A DNA stretch of 64,000 nucleotides from NCBI GenBank assembly GCA_965204835.1, contig OZ242017.1, positions 496,001 through 560,000 on the forward strand, read 5' to 3'. Below, piece by piece: positions 1 to 7,842 of this stretch (its first letter is position 1; each line of letters begins with the position of its first letter). The translations under genes were made by a program, and so were the position numbers. The stretch is from VXMT01 sp965204835 (lineage in GTDB: Bacteria > Chloroflexota > Dehalococcoidia > UBA2979). The notes under the pieces are model-generated. The model saw nothing but the letters and a program-made list of their open reading frames with translations, was not told the origin of the DNA and ran no database searches.

Positions 1-2
1 TC

Positions 3-884
3 AACCCGAACCTCGTGATGGTGCGCATCCCGGCGTTCGGCATCGACGGGCCGTACCGCGCCTACCGCACGTACGGGAACCACATGGAGGCGATCGCCGG
101 GCACCCGGCGATCCGCAGCTACCCCGGTCTCAGCCTGGAGTACGCGCCGCTCGGGGTGCCCTCGGACGCGGCGTCGGGGATGGGCAACGCGTACGCGTTC
201 ATGATGGGGCTGCGCCAGCGCGAGCGGACCGGCAAGGGGCTGCTCGTCGAGGTCGCGACGGCGGAGAACTTCGTCCCGCTGATCGGCGAGTTCATCATGG
301 ACTACTCGATGAACGGCCGGCTGTGGGAGCAGATGGGCAACGACCACTGGTGGCTCGCGCCGCACAACGTCTACCGCTGCCGCGGCGACGACGCGTGGGT
401 CACCATCGCCGTCACCAACGAGGCGCAGTGGCCGCTGCTCTGCGAGGCGATCCGCCGCGAGGACCTCGCCGACGACCCGCGCTTCGCCGACATGGCCGCG
501 CGCTACCAGCACCGCCGTGAGCTCGACGCCATCATCGGCGAGTGGACCGCGGAGCGGGACGCTCGCTGGGTGGCGCAGCGCCTCCAGTTCGACGGCATCC
601 CCGCGGGCGCCGTGATGTCGGAGGTCGATGCGTACGAGGACCGCCACCTCCACGAGCGCGGCTTCTTCCAGGAGATCACGCACCCCGAGGCGGGCACACA
701 TCAGCACGTCGGTCCCGCGTGGACGGCGAGCGGCACGCCCCACCCGCCGCCGCGCCATGCGCCGCTGCTGGGCCAGGACAACGAGTACGTCTACAAGGAG
801 CTGCTCGGCTTCTCGGACGCCGACTACCGGCGGTTCGAGGAGATGGGGCACATCGGCGACGAGTTCATCCCCTCGATCCCGTAA
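3..884 (+). CDS. CaiB/BaiF family (class III) CoA-transferase, 5' end outside the window
   Basis: The frame is open from the first bases of the window, so only the last 293 or so residues of a protein that is usually about 400 residues long are visible. The segment RIPAFGIDGPYR matches the family block R-[IV]-x-G-[FY]-G-x-x-G-P, and TGKGLLVEVATAENF matches the block that carries the catalytic acid. Class III CoA-transferases move CoA between carboxylic acids in the cytoplasm; the substrate cannot be told from sequence alone. The position I would align with the catalytic Asp of formyl-CoA transferase reads Glu here (in ATAEN), but that alignment is by eye. The next gene starts about 30 bases downstream on the same strand and is unrelated. 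Confidence 0.9.
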   Translation, partial: NPNLVMVRIPAFGIDGPYRAYRTYGNHMEAIAGHPAIRSYPGLSLEYAPLGVPSDAASGMGNAYAFMMGLRQRERTGKGLLVEVATAENFVPLIGEFIMDYSMNGRLWEQMGNDHWWLAPHNVYRCRGDDAWVTIAVTNEAQWPLLCEAIRREDLADDPRFADMAARYQHRRELDAIIGEWTAERDARWVAQRLQFDGIPAGAVMSEVDAYEDRHLHERGFFQEITHPEAGTHQHVGPAWTASGTPHPPPRHAPLLGQDNEYVYKELLGFSDADYRRFEEMGHIGDEFIPSIP

Positions 885-916
885 CGGGCGAGGCGCCGCG
901 GCGGCTGTGAGCGGTG

Positions 917-1153
917 ATGACCATGAGGACGTTTGACAGGATCACCGTCGCCCCCGAGGTCATGGGCGGTAAGGCCTGCATCCGCGGGCTGCGCGTCACG
1001 GTGGCGACCATCGTTGGGTTGCTGGCGGCAGGCCACTCGCCTGCGGAGATCCTCAGCGCCTATCCCTACCTCGAACGGCAGGACATCGACCAGGCACTCG
1101 CCTACGCGGCCTGGAGACTCGAGGAACGCGAGGTTCCCCTCTCGACGCCGTGA
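917..1153 (+). CDS. DUF433 family protein, antitoxin-like
   Basis: A 78-residue protein that matches DUF433 along its full length: it opens with FDRITVAPEVMGGKACIRGLRV, the family's hallmark (F.RI...P.v..GkpcIRG.Rv), followed by a small winged-helix-like half with LLAAGHSPAEILSAYPYL. DUF433 proteins are usually the DNA-binding partner of a DUF5615 PIN-like protein in toxin-antitoxin-like pairs. GTG at 914, ATG at 917 and ATG at 923 are all possible starts; 917 was chosen without strong ribosome-site evidence. The stop codon overlaps a GTG that begins what looks like a deleted DUF5615 gene, so this is probably an orphaned antitoxin. Confidence 0.85.
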   Translation: MTMRTFDRITVAPEVMGGKACIRGLRVTVATIVGLLAAGHSPAEILSAYPYLERQDIDQALAYAAWRLEEREVPLSTP

Positions 1154-1269
1154 GGCCGAAGCTCCTCTCCGGGCCGCGGTCGCAGCCGCTCTGGTTCAGC
1201 ACGAGGAAGACCTGTCGGTAGGCGCTCTCGTCGTAGTCGACCAAGGCCGGAGCAGGGTCCGGGTTTGCC
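1150..1269 (+). pseudogene. Remnant of a DUF5615 (PIN-like) toxin gene with an internal deletion
   Basis: GTG at 1150 overlaps the DUF433 stop and reads VRPKLL, the kind of start expected for DUF5615 (normally followed by LDEDL). That frame stops at 1219-1221 after 23 codons. From about 1173, in another frame, the DNA encodes ALVQHEEDLSVGALVVVD and then RSRVRV, which resembles the C-terminal end of DUF5615 proteins (L..h..dL..GALVVVD..R.RVR). The middle of the gene, with the PIN-like acidic residues, is missing. The simplest reading is a deletion of most of the toxin plus a frame change, leaving the antitoxin intact. The end point is approximate, and recognition is by eye. Confidence 0.55.
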
Positions 1270-1300
1270 GATCTGAGGGCGCGCCCCGGTGTCGCGCGGA

Positions 1301-1376
1301 TGGCGCCCCCGGGAGGATTCGAACCTCCGGCCTTCGGATTAGAAGTCCGTTGCTCTGTCCACTGAGCTACAGGGGC
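1301..1376 (-). tRNA. tRNA-Arg (anticodon TCT), CCA encoded
   Basis: Read on the minus strand, the 76 bases fold as a full cloverleaf: acceptor GCCCCTG pairs with CGGGGGC (one G-T pair), TAGCTCAG occupies positions 8-15, the anticodon loop is CTTCTAA with anticodon TCT, and the T arm is GGAGG-TTCGAAT-CCTCC. A discriminator G is followed by an encoded CCA. The outermost base pair of the anticodon stem looks mismatched (A-A). The tRNA decodes AGA, a rare codon in such GC-rich DNA. Other genes around it are on the opposite strand, so it is a stand-alone transcription unit. Confidence 0.95.
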
Positions 1377-1479
1377 GATGTGCGAGGCGACAGTGGCCGA
1401 ACCATCGTACCGCGCCCGCATGCCCGGTGGCGCCCGGGCGCGGCCGATTTCACGAATGTAATTCCAATCACTTATATAG

Positions 1480-1507
1480 TTGCTTCTTCTAACACAGTGG
1501 TTATAAT
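1480..1507 (+). promoter_or_regulatory. Sigma-70-type promoter for the surface protein gene
   Basis: TTGCTT (1480-1485), a 16-base spacer and a perfect TATAAT (1502-1507) lie in an AT-rich patch that stands out from the GC-rich surroundings. Transcription would start near 1514, about 70 bases ahead of the GTG at 1585. This favours the internal start over the ATG at 1522. Confidence 0.6.
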
Positions 1508-1584
1508 GAGCCCCCATCACCATGGCCGGGGCCGCCCGGTGGCCCGTCGCTGCCCGCCTGACGGCGGCCGAGTCGGAGTGCGGC

Positions 1585-4500
1585 GTGATCGCATGGCGCA
1601 GCACGGCAGCACGCGGGTCGTTCGCCGACCTCGCGTGCGTCGGCATCCTGCTCCTCGTGGCAGCGCTCGCGACCGCCTCGCCCGCCAGGTCCGCGGAGTC
1701 CGAGAACCTGCTCCCGGACGGGGGCTTCGAGGACGGCGGCGCCGGGTGGTCGCCGTGGGCCACGAACGCCACGGTCACCGTTGACGGATCGGAGCCCGTC
1801 CATGCCGGGGCGGCGGCCGCGCACCTCGTCGCGGACGGGCCGGGGACCGTCGCGCTCGACTCGCAGTACTGGTGGACGCCGATCGATGAGCTCAAGCCGC
1901 TGAGCATGACCATCTGGGTCTACGCCGATGACGCGGGTATCAGCAACGTCTCCGCGCGCATCGATGCGCTGGACGAGGACGGCGTGGTGCTCGACAGCGC
2001 GAGAGGCCTGCCCGGCGTGGGCAGCGGGTGGGTGGAGATCACCGCCGGGCCGTTGCAGGCCCCCGCCGGGAGCGCGTACGTGGGCCTCGTGGTGAGCGCC
2101 ACGGCTGCGACGGCCGGCGCAACACTCCACATCGACTCCGCGTCCGTCACGGTCGTCAGCGAGGAACCGACGGCGGAGGCGGAGGCGACGGCCACGGCCA
2201 CGGCGACGGCGACCGCCACGGCGACGGCCACGGCGACGGCCACAGCGACCGCCATGCCGACGGCGACCGCCATGCCGACGGCGACCGCCATGCCGACGGC
2301 GACCGCCATGCCGACGGCGACCGCCATGCCGACGGCGACCGCAACGCCAACACCAACCCCCACCCCCACTCCGACTGCAACTGCAACGCCTACCGCGACC
2401 GCAACACCCACGGCGACCGCGACCGACGTGCCGGGCCCCACGCCCCCGGAGACGGAGACCGCGACCGACGTGCCGGGCCCCACGCCTACGGAGACGGAGA
2501 CCGCGACCGACGCGCCGGCACCCACGCCCCCGGAGACGGAGACCGCGACCGCCGTGCCTGCCCCCGCGCCCCCGGACATGCTCACTCCCGGGCACCTCCT
2601 CCCGAACGCCGGCTTCGATCAGGGCACCTCCGGCTGGTCACCCGACACAGACGACGTCGTGTTCACCGTCGACGAGAGCGCGCCCGATCGGGAGGGGAAC
2701 GCCGTCGGTCGCATGACCGCCACCAGGCCCGGGACGACCAACGTGGCTTCGCAGTTCTGGCTCACCGAGACGAGCGAGCTCGCCTCGCACACCATGCGGG
2801 TCTGGGTGTACGTGGTGGACTCCTCCATGAGCAGGGTGATCGTGGCGCTCGAGGTGCTCGACGCGGACGGGATCGTGCTCGCAACCGCGATCGCCCCGAC
2901 AACGATGAGCGCTCGCTGGCAGGAGCTCAGCGTGGGATCGCTGCACCCGATGGTGGGGGCTCAGCACGTTCGCGCCGTGGTGAGCGGGACGGCTGCATCC
3001 GCCGGGGCAACGCTGTACGTCGACGCCGTCGAGGTCATCGCCACGACGCCGCCCCCGCCGGAGGAGCCACCACCCGAGCCCATCGTGACCGAGCCGCCCG
3101 ACGCGACCCCGCCGGAGGAGCCACCGCCCCCTCCCACCGTGGCCGAGCCGCCCGACGAGACCCCGCCGCCCGAGCCACCACCCCCTCCCACCGTGACCGA
3201 GCCGCCCGACGAGACCCCGCCCGAGGAGCCACCACCCCCTCCCACCGTGGCCGAGCCGCCCGACGAGACCCCGCCGGAGCCGCCGCCCGCGCCCACTGCG
3301 GCCGCCCCGACCCCGACCCCGACGCCGACGCCCGAGCCACCACCCACCACGGTGACGGCCGCGCGTGTGGTCGAACCGGTCACGCCGTCAGTGGCTGGGC
3401 CGCCCCCCGTGCAGACCTCGACGCCAACGGCCACGCCAACCGTGGTCGGCGACCCGGACGGGGCCGGCAACCTGCTCCGCAACGCCGACTTCGAGGCGGC
3501 GGGCAGCCTGGCAGCGTGGGGTAGCCGTGGCGGCTCGGCCCGCGTCGCGACGGACGGTGACGGCTCGCGCACGGCGCAACTGGCGTCCCGTACTTCCGCG
3601 ACGAAGTGGCTCTACCAGGTTGTCCCCGTGACGCCGGGCGGGTGGTACGAGGCGGGCGCGCGGCTCGAGGCCCGCGACGAGGCCGAGGCCGCGTTGGTGC
3701 GCGTCGCCTGGTACGCGTCGGACGACGCGAGCGGGAGGCAACTCTCCACGGTCGACTCGCCTCCCGTGCAGGGAGGAGCCGCGCGCGCGGCTGAGGTCGC
3801 GACCGGCGCGGTGCAGGCGCCGCAGTCGGCGCACAGCGCGCAACTGCGGCTGATGCTCCGCCCGCGAGGCAGCGCGCTCGCAACGCTCGTCGCCGACGAC
3901 GCCTACCTCGGACCCATCACCGCGCCGCCACCGCCCGCGCCGACCTCGACGCCCACGCCCACACCCACGGCATCGCCATCGCCGAGCCCGACGCCCACCC
4001 CGTCCGCGACGCCCACCCCGACTGCAACCCCGGCGCCGGCGCCACCGACCCCGACACCCACGCCCGCCCCCACCGCGTCGCCGGAACCCACGCCCACGCC
4101 AACGCCGGCGCCGCGGACCGTGCAAGCCTCGACGCCCCCGGCCGGGAAGGGCGTGACGGTCGCGGAGCCGACGGCCAGTCCTCCCACCGTGGCCGCGGTG
4201 GCTCCGCCACCCACCACGGCCTTCGAGATCCCGCTGCGCATCACCGCGCTGCTGCCCGACCCCGTGGAGCAGGGCCCCGACGCCCGCTTCGAGTGGGTCG
4301 AGCTGACGAACGTCGGCCGCTCGCCGCTACGCATCGGCGGGTTCGAGCTCCGCGACAACACGGCGACGCTCACGTTGCCGGACATCGAGTTGCCCGCGCG
4401 CAGCTCGGTCGTCGTCGCCGGTGCGGAGGCCGAGGTGGGCGAGGTCATCACCATCCGGCTCGACTCGGGGCTGTTCAACGGGCTCGCCAACGCCGGCGAC

Positions 4501-4971
4501 CGGCTCGTGCTGCTCACGCGCGAGGGCGCCGTCGTCGACTCGCTGTCGTGGGGCGACGACACCAGCCGCTACGGCCCGCCCCTCGTGGCGCCGGGCGCAG
4601 GGGAGCTGCTCCGGCGGCGCTTCGCCCAGAACGGGGCGCTGGTCGCGGTGGTCGTCGCCGCTGACGACGCGGCCCCCGTGGACGGCGCCACAGAGGACGA
4701 CACCACGGTCGCGGCGGCAGCAGCGCCCACCGAGGCAGCGCCGACCGCGTCGCCCCCCGCACTGGCCGTCGAGGTGGTGACGCGCACGCCGACGCCGTCC
4801 GATGCCAGCGCCGCGACGGCAACAGCCACCGAGCCGGCCCCGGACGAGCGGATGGCCAGCAACGGCGGCAACGGAGTGAACCGCGCCGCGTGGATCGCGC
4901 TCGCCTCGATCGCGCTTGGTGCGCTCTCGGGCGTCGGGGCGTTTCGGCTGCGGGAGCTGCTGAGCGCGTAG
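1585..4971 (+). CDS. Giant cell-surface protein: three CBM-like domains, Thr/Pro linkers, lamin-tail domain, C-terminal anchor
   Basis: About 1128 residues. An N-terminal signal (hydrophobic VGILLLVAALATA) leads to three similar jelly-roll-like domains of the CenC carbohydrate-binding type. Each opens with a variant of NLLPDGGFEDGGAGWSPW and the first two close with ATLHIDSASV or ATLYVDAVEV. They are separated by long Thr/Ala/Pro and Pro/Glu linkers. A lamin-tail domain follows (FEWVELTNVGRSPLRIGGFEL, about 150-250 residues before the end), then another linker and a C-terminal membrane helix (AAWIALASIALGALSGVGAF) with a short basic tail. It is probably displayed outside the cell and binds glycans; no catalytic domain is visible. 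GTG 1585 has GGAG six bases upstream; ATG 1522 is an in-frame alternative that would sit only about 8 bases from the predicted transcription start. Confidence 0.8.
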   Translation: MIAWRSTAARGSFADLACVGILLLVAALATASPARSAESENLLPDGGFEDGGAGWSPWATNATVTVDGSEPVHAGAAAAHLVADGPGTVALDSQYWWTPIDELKPLSMTIWVYADDAGISNVSARIDALDEDGVVLDSARGLPGVGSGWVEITAGPLQAPAGSAYVGLVVSATAATAGATLHIDSASVTVVSEEPTAEAEATATATATATATATATATATATAMPTATAMPTATAMPTATAMPTATAMPTATATPTPTPTPTPTATATPTATATPTATATDVPGPTPPETETATDVPGPTPTETETATDAPAPTPPETETATAVPAPAPPDMLTPGHLLPNAGFDQGTSGWSPDTDDVVFTVDESAPDREGNAVGRMTATRPGTTNVASQFWLTETSELASHTMRVWVYVVDSSMSRVIVALEVLDADGIVLATAIAPTTMSARWQELSVGSLHPMVGAQHVRAVVSGTAASAGATLYVDAVEVIATTPPPPEEPPPEPIVTEPPDATPPEEPPPPPTVAEPPDETPPPEPPPPPTVTEPPDETPPEEPPPPPTVAEPPDETPPEPPPAPTAAAPTPTPTPTPEPPPTTVTAARVVEPVTPSVAGPPPVQTSTPTATPTVVGDPDGAGNLLRNADFEAAGSLAAWGSRGGSARVATDGDGSRTAQLASRTSATKWLYQVVPVTPGGWYEAGARLEARDEAEAALVRVAWYASDDASGRQLSTVDSPPVQGGAARAAEVATGAVQAPQSAHSAQLRLMLRPRGSALATLVADDAYLGPITAPPPPAPTSTPTPTPTASPSPSPTPTPSATPTPTATPAPAPPTPTPTPAPTASPEPTPTPTPAPRTVQASTPPAGKGVTVAEPTASPPTVAAVAPPPTTAFEIPLRITALLPDPVEQGPDARFEWVELTNVGRSPLRIGGFELRDNTATLTLPDIELPARSSVVVAGAEAEVGEVITIRLDSGLFNGLANAGDRLVLLTREGAVVDSLSWGDDTSRYGPPLVAPGAGELLRRRFAQNGALVAVVVAADDAAPVDGATEDDTTVAAAAAPTEAAPTASPPALAVEVVTRTPTPSDASAATATATEPAPDERMASNGGNGVNRAAWIALASIALGALSGVGAFRLRELLSA
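2251..2340 (+). repeat. Five perfect 18-bp tandem repeats inside the surface-protein linker
   Basis: The unit GCCATGCCGACGGCGACC occurs five times head to tail without a mismatch and encodes (AMPTAT)5. It is flanked by 6-bp ACGGCG/ACGGCC repeats encoding Ala-Thr. Perfect identity at the DNA level suggests recent expansion or slippage, so linker length may vary between strains while the frame is kept. Confidence 0.9.
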
Positions 4972-4977
4972 CCGCGG

Positions 4978-6222
4978 CTACCCCGCCCCGGACTGCTCGC
5001 CACGAGGCAGCGCGACCTCGACCGCGAGCCCGCCGCCGGGCAGCGCCCGCGCCGTCACCGTGCCGCGATGCGCCCGCACGATGGCGCGCACGATCGAGAG
5101 GCCGAGGCCGTACCCGCCCCGCCCGCGCGTGCGTGCGCGCTCCAGCCGCGCGAAGCGCGCGAACAGCCTCGGCGCATCCTCGGCGTCGATGAGCGGGCCG
5201 CCGTTGGCGCAACGCAGCGTCGCGGCGTCGCCCTCCCGTGCCACGGTGACCTCGATCCAGCCGTCCGCCTCGTTGTGGTCGACCGCGTTGTCGACGAGAT
5301 TGCCGGCGAGGCGGTCGAGCAGCATCGGGTCGCCCGCGACCGAGGCCTCGCCGAGGTCGAGCGTGACGCGCAGGCCCTGCTCCTCGATGTCGGCGGCCCG
5401 CGCGTCCAGCGCGCGCCGCACTGCGTCCGCGAGGTCCACTGCGTCGCCGCGCTCCAGCGGCCCCTCGGCGCGAGCGAGCACGAGCAGCCGGTCGATCAGG
5501 CCCTCGGTGCGCTCGATGGCGCGGCGCACGACCTCGGCGGTCGCCTCGAGTTGCTCGCGTCCCGCGTCCGGGTCGTCGAGGGTGACGTCGATCTCGGTGC
5601 GGATCACGGTGAGCGGCGTGCGCAGCTCGTGCGATGCGTTCGCGACGAACTCGCGCTGCGCCTCGAACGCGGTCTGCAGCCGGTCCAGCATCGCGTCGAA
5701 CTGGTCGGCGAGGTCCTTGAGCTCGTCGGGCGGCCCGCCGAGGTCGATGCGCTCCTCGAGGCGCTCGTCGCTGATGCGCCGGGCGGTGTCGGCGATCTCA
5801 TGGACCGGCCGCAGCATGCGTCCCGCCACGAACCAGCCGAGGCCGACCGAGACGACCGCCATCAGCCCCAGCGCGAACGCCCCGCGCGACAGGAGCTCGC
5901 GCAGCGTGTCGTCGCGCACCTGCGAGACGAGGTTGTTGAACAGCGACGTGGCCGGCACCGCGCGGACGACGTCCGGTCTGCCGCGCGTGGGGCGCTGCAC
6001 CAGGAACGTGAACTCGCCGCGCAGCTCGCCCGCCTCGAGGTCGAGCCGCTCCTCGAGGTCCTCGCGCAGGTCCTCGCCACCCCCGGGGAAGTTGCGCGCG
6101 ACGAGCGCGAAGTTGAGCGCGAGCAGCACCGCCCCGGCCAGCAGGAACAGCGCCCCGTACCACAGCGTGAGGCGCAGCCGGATCGACGGCCGCCCGGCCG
6201 CGCCGGGGAGCCGGCGCATCAC
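4978..6222 (-). CDS. Membrane sensor histidine kinase (HAMP-HisKA-HATPase)
   Basis: 414 residues. Transmembrane helix 1 is at about 17-41, an extracytoplasmic loop of roughly 70 residues follows, helix 2 is at about 114-134, and a HAMP linker comes next. The HisKA block FVANASHELRTPLTVIRTE puts the phospho-accepting His at residue 198. The ATPase domain has the N box (NLVDNAVDHN) and a G box (GRGGYGLGLSIVRAI). It autophosphorylates and passes the phosphate to the response regulator encoded just upstream. The two genes overlap by four bases (ATGA), so they are translationally coupled. The sensory loop is short and acidic (DLREDLEERLDLEAGEL); the signal is unknown. Confidence 0.95.
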   Translation of the reverse strand: MMRRLPGAAGRPSIRLRLTLWYGALFLLAGAVLLALNFALVARNFPGGGEDLREDLEERLDLEAGELRGEFTFLVQRPTRGRPDVVRAVPATSLFNNLVSQVRDDTLRELLSRGAFALGLMAVVSVGLGWFVAGRMLRPVHEIADTARRISDERLEERIDLGGPPDELKDLADQFDAMLDRLQTAFEAQREFVANASHELRTPLTVIRTEIDVTLDDPDAGREQLEATAEVVRRAIERTEGLIDRLLVLARAEGPLERGDAVDLADAVRRALDARAADIEEQGLRVTLDLGEASVAGDPMLLDRLAGNLVDNAVDHNEADGWIEVTVAREGDAATLRCANGGPLIDAEDAPRLFARFARLERARTRGRGGYGLGLSIVRAIVRAHRGTVTARALPGGGLAVEVALPRGEQSGAG

Positions 6223-6875
6223 GGAATGCGGTAGCCGACGCCGCGCACGGTCTCGATCAGCGGCGGGTCACCCAGGCTCTTGCGCAGCTTCATGATCGTG
6301 ACGCGCACGACGTTGGTGAACGGGTCGGTGTGCTCGTCCCACGCCCGGTCCAGCAGCTCCTCGGGGCTCACGACCGCGCCCTCGGCTTCGAGGAGCACCT
6401 GGAGGACGGCGAACTCCTTGCGGGTCAGGTCCAGCGTCCGCCCCTCGCGGCTCGCGCTGCGACGGGCTGTATCGAGCCCCACGCCGCCCCGCTCCAGCAC
6501 CGGCTGGACGGCCGGCCGCGCGCGCCGGCCGAGCGCGCGCAGGCGCGCTCGCAGCTCGCCGAAGTCGAAGGGCTTGGCCAGGTAGTCGTCGGCGCCCAGG
6601 TCGAGGCCGTCGATGCGGTCGTGGACGGCGGCTGCCGCCGTGAGCATGAGGATGCGGCACTCGCCCTCCCCCGCGACGAGCTCGCGGCACACGTCGTCGC
6701 CGTGGACGGCGGGCAGGTCGCGGTCGAGCACGACGACGTCGTAGGGGTGGACGGCGGCCTTCTCCAGCGCCTCGGCCCCGTCGAACGCGACATCGACGGC
6801 GAGGCCGTCGCGACGCAGCCCGCGCGCGATCGCGTTCGCGAGGTCTCGTTCGTCCTCGACCAGCAGCACGCGCAT
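6219..6875 (-). CDS. OmpR/PhoB-family response regulator
   Basis: 218 residues. The receiver domain starts MRVLLVEDERDLANA, with the phosphorylatable Asp at about residue 51 (VVLDRDLP), the switch Thr in LMLTA and the conserved Lys in LAKPF. The C-terminal winged helix ends LRKSLGDPPLIETVRGVGYRIP, typical of the OmpR family. The reading frame extends upstream to 6959, but ATG 6875 has GAGGAG six bases ahead and fits the family start. Direct repeats with 11-bp spacing sit just upstream on this strand, followed by TACGCT as a -10, so autoregulation is likely. The divergent gene at 7053 has a matching repeat pair and is the likely target. Confidence 0.95.
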   Translation of the reverse strand: MRVLLVEDERDLANAIARGLRRDGLAVDVAFDGAEALEKAAVHPYDVVVLDRDLPAVHGDDVCRELVAGEGECRILMLTAAAAVHDRIDGLDLGADDYLAKPFDFGELRARLRALGRRARPAVQPVLERGGVGLDTARRSASREGRTLDLTRKEFAVLQVLLEAEGAVVSPEELLDRAWDEHTDPFTNVVRVTIMKLRKSLGDPPLIETVRGVGYRIP

Positions 6876-6907
6876 CGCGATCTCCTCGCTCCGGCCGCAC
6901 GCGATCC

Positions 6908-6942
6908 AGCGTAGCGGGCCGGAGCTAACCGGAACGTAACGC
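6908..6942 (-). promoter_or_regulatory. Promoter of the two-component operon with two 11-bp spaced direct repeats
   Basis: On the minus strand the order is GTTACG, five bases, GTTAGC (6942 to about 6926), ten bases, then TACGCT (6913-6908) as the -10 element. OmpR-family regulators bind pairs of such half-sites one helical turn apart, overlapping the -35 region of promoters they activate. Transcription would start near 6901, giving a 26-base leader to ATG 6875. Confidence 0.55.
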
Positions 6943-6975
6943 CGCGCCGCCAGACGCACACGCGGAGGAGACCGG

Positions 6976-7011
6976 GAGCTTACGAGGAGCTTACGCGCGG
7001 CGCTCTAGCTT
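6976..7011 (+). promoter_or_regulatory. Promoter of the secreted helical-repeat gene with direct repeats GAGCTTACG x2
   Basis: GAGCTTACG occurs at 6976-6984 and again at 6987-6995, an exact 11-bp period. TAGCTT (7006-7011) is a plausible -10, so the repeats would overlap the missing -35, the usual place for an activating OmpR-family regulator. The half-site core TTAC(G) is the same as in the divergent promoter of the response-regulator gene and resembles the TTAACA-type repeats bound by Bacillus PhoP. That resemblance is an inference. Confidence 0.55.
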
Positions 7012-7052
7012 GCGGCCATCAACATCTCCCACCGCAGCGAAGGATGGCATGG

Positions 7053-7757
7053 ATGACACGGACGAAAGCGATGGTTGCGGTGGCCCTCGGCGGGCTCGCG
7101 GCGCTGCTGCTCGTCGGCAGCGCGCTGGCGCACCCGCGCGGGCTCGTCGACAGGGTCGACGTGCTCGCCCGCGCACTCGGCATCACCGCCGAGGAGGTCG
7201 AGCAGGCGAAGGAGGACGGCACGCTCAAGGACCTCCTCGCCGACGTCTCCCGCGACGACCTGCGGACGGCGTACCAGGACGAGGCGACCGAGGCCATCGA
7301 CAACGCCTCCGAGGCCGGCGCGATCACCTCGACGCAGGCGGACAGCCTCCGGGCGGTCGTCACCGCCGAGCGCGGCGAACTCACCGAGAGCGATGTCGAG
7401 ACGCTGAAGGGCCTGCGCGGCACGGTCACCGTCGATGTGACGGCCGTCTACGCCTCGGTGCTCGGCATCACGAGCGCGGAGGTCGAGGCCGCGAAGGAGG
7501 GCGGCACGCTGCGCGACCGGCTCGCCGGCGTGAACCGCGTTGCCCTCGTCGCAGCCCTCGTGGACGCGCGCGACGCCGCCATCGACGCCGCCGAGGAGGC
7601 GGGCGACATCACGGCCGAGCAGGCCGCGCTGCTCCGCGACGCGGGCAAGGGCCGCGGCCACCACGGGCGCTGGGGCGGCTACCACCGGCACGGCTCCCGC
7701 GACGGCGGCTGGTCGGGCGGCAAGAAGGCCGCCGCCGCCGTGGGCGACCCGGCGTAA
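7053..7757 (+). CDS. Secreted protein with two helical repeats and a His/Gly-rich tail
   Basis: 234 residues. A signal peptide (MTRTKAMVAVALGGLAALLL, cleavage after SALA) is followed by two related segments of about 65 residues: each has LGIT-x-x-EVE-x-AKE-x-GTL-(K/R)D-x-LA, then a helix rich in Ala/Asp/Glu and an ITxxQA motif. The tail is rich in Gly, His, Arg and Lys (GRGHHGRWGGYHRHG). I do not recognise a family; the short LGIT...EEV...AKE...GTL pattern is reminiscent of small secreted helical domains in other phyla. ATG 7053 has AAGG about nine bases upstream; ATG 7044 is an alternative. It lies divergent from the two-component operon, behind a matching repeat pair, and ends at a strong terminator. 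Regulation by that system is the main clue to its role, perhaps an envelope or metal stress response given the His-rich tail. Confidence 0.75.
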   Translation: MTRTKAMVAVALGGLAALLLVGSALAHPRGLVDRVDVLARALGITAEEVEQAKEDGTLKDLLADVSRDDLRTAYQDEATEAIDNASEAGAITSTQADSLRAVVTAERGELTESDVETLKGLRGTVTVDVTAVYASVLGITSAEVEAAKEGGTLRDRLAGVNRVALVAALVDARDAAIDAAEEAGDITAEQAALLRDAGKGRGHHGRWGGYHRHGSRDGGWSGGKKAAAAVGDPA

Positions 7758-7786
7758 ACCCCTGCGTCGGATGCTTCGGTCACGCG

Positions 7787-7810
7787 AAGGGGCGCCGTGA
7801 GGCGCCCCTT
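7787..7810 (+). terminator. Hairpin terminator between convergent genes
   Basis: Perfect 10-bp stem (AAGGGGCGCC / GGCGCCCCTT) with a GTGA loop, 30 bases after the stop at 7757 and 33 before the stop of the convergent gene at 7843. The stem reads the same on both strands, so it can serve both genes. There is no long T-run on the plus side. Confidence 0.75.
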
Positions 7811-7842
7811 CTGCCTGTCTTGCGTCGTCACGCAGTCCGGCG

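Noticed and set aside
2251..2340. CRISPR-like array
   Set aside because: The units are contiguous, with no spacers, and lie in frame within a coding region.
1501..2595. Gly/Arg-rich minus-strand frames over the surface-protein linker
   Set aside because: They mirror the Thr/Ala/Pro repeats on the other strand.
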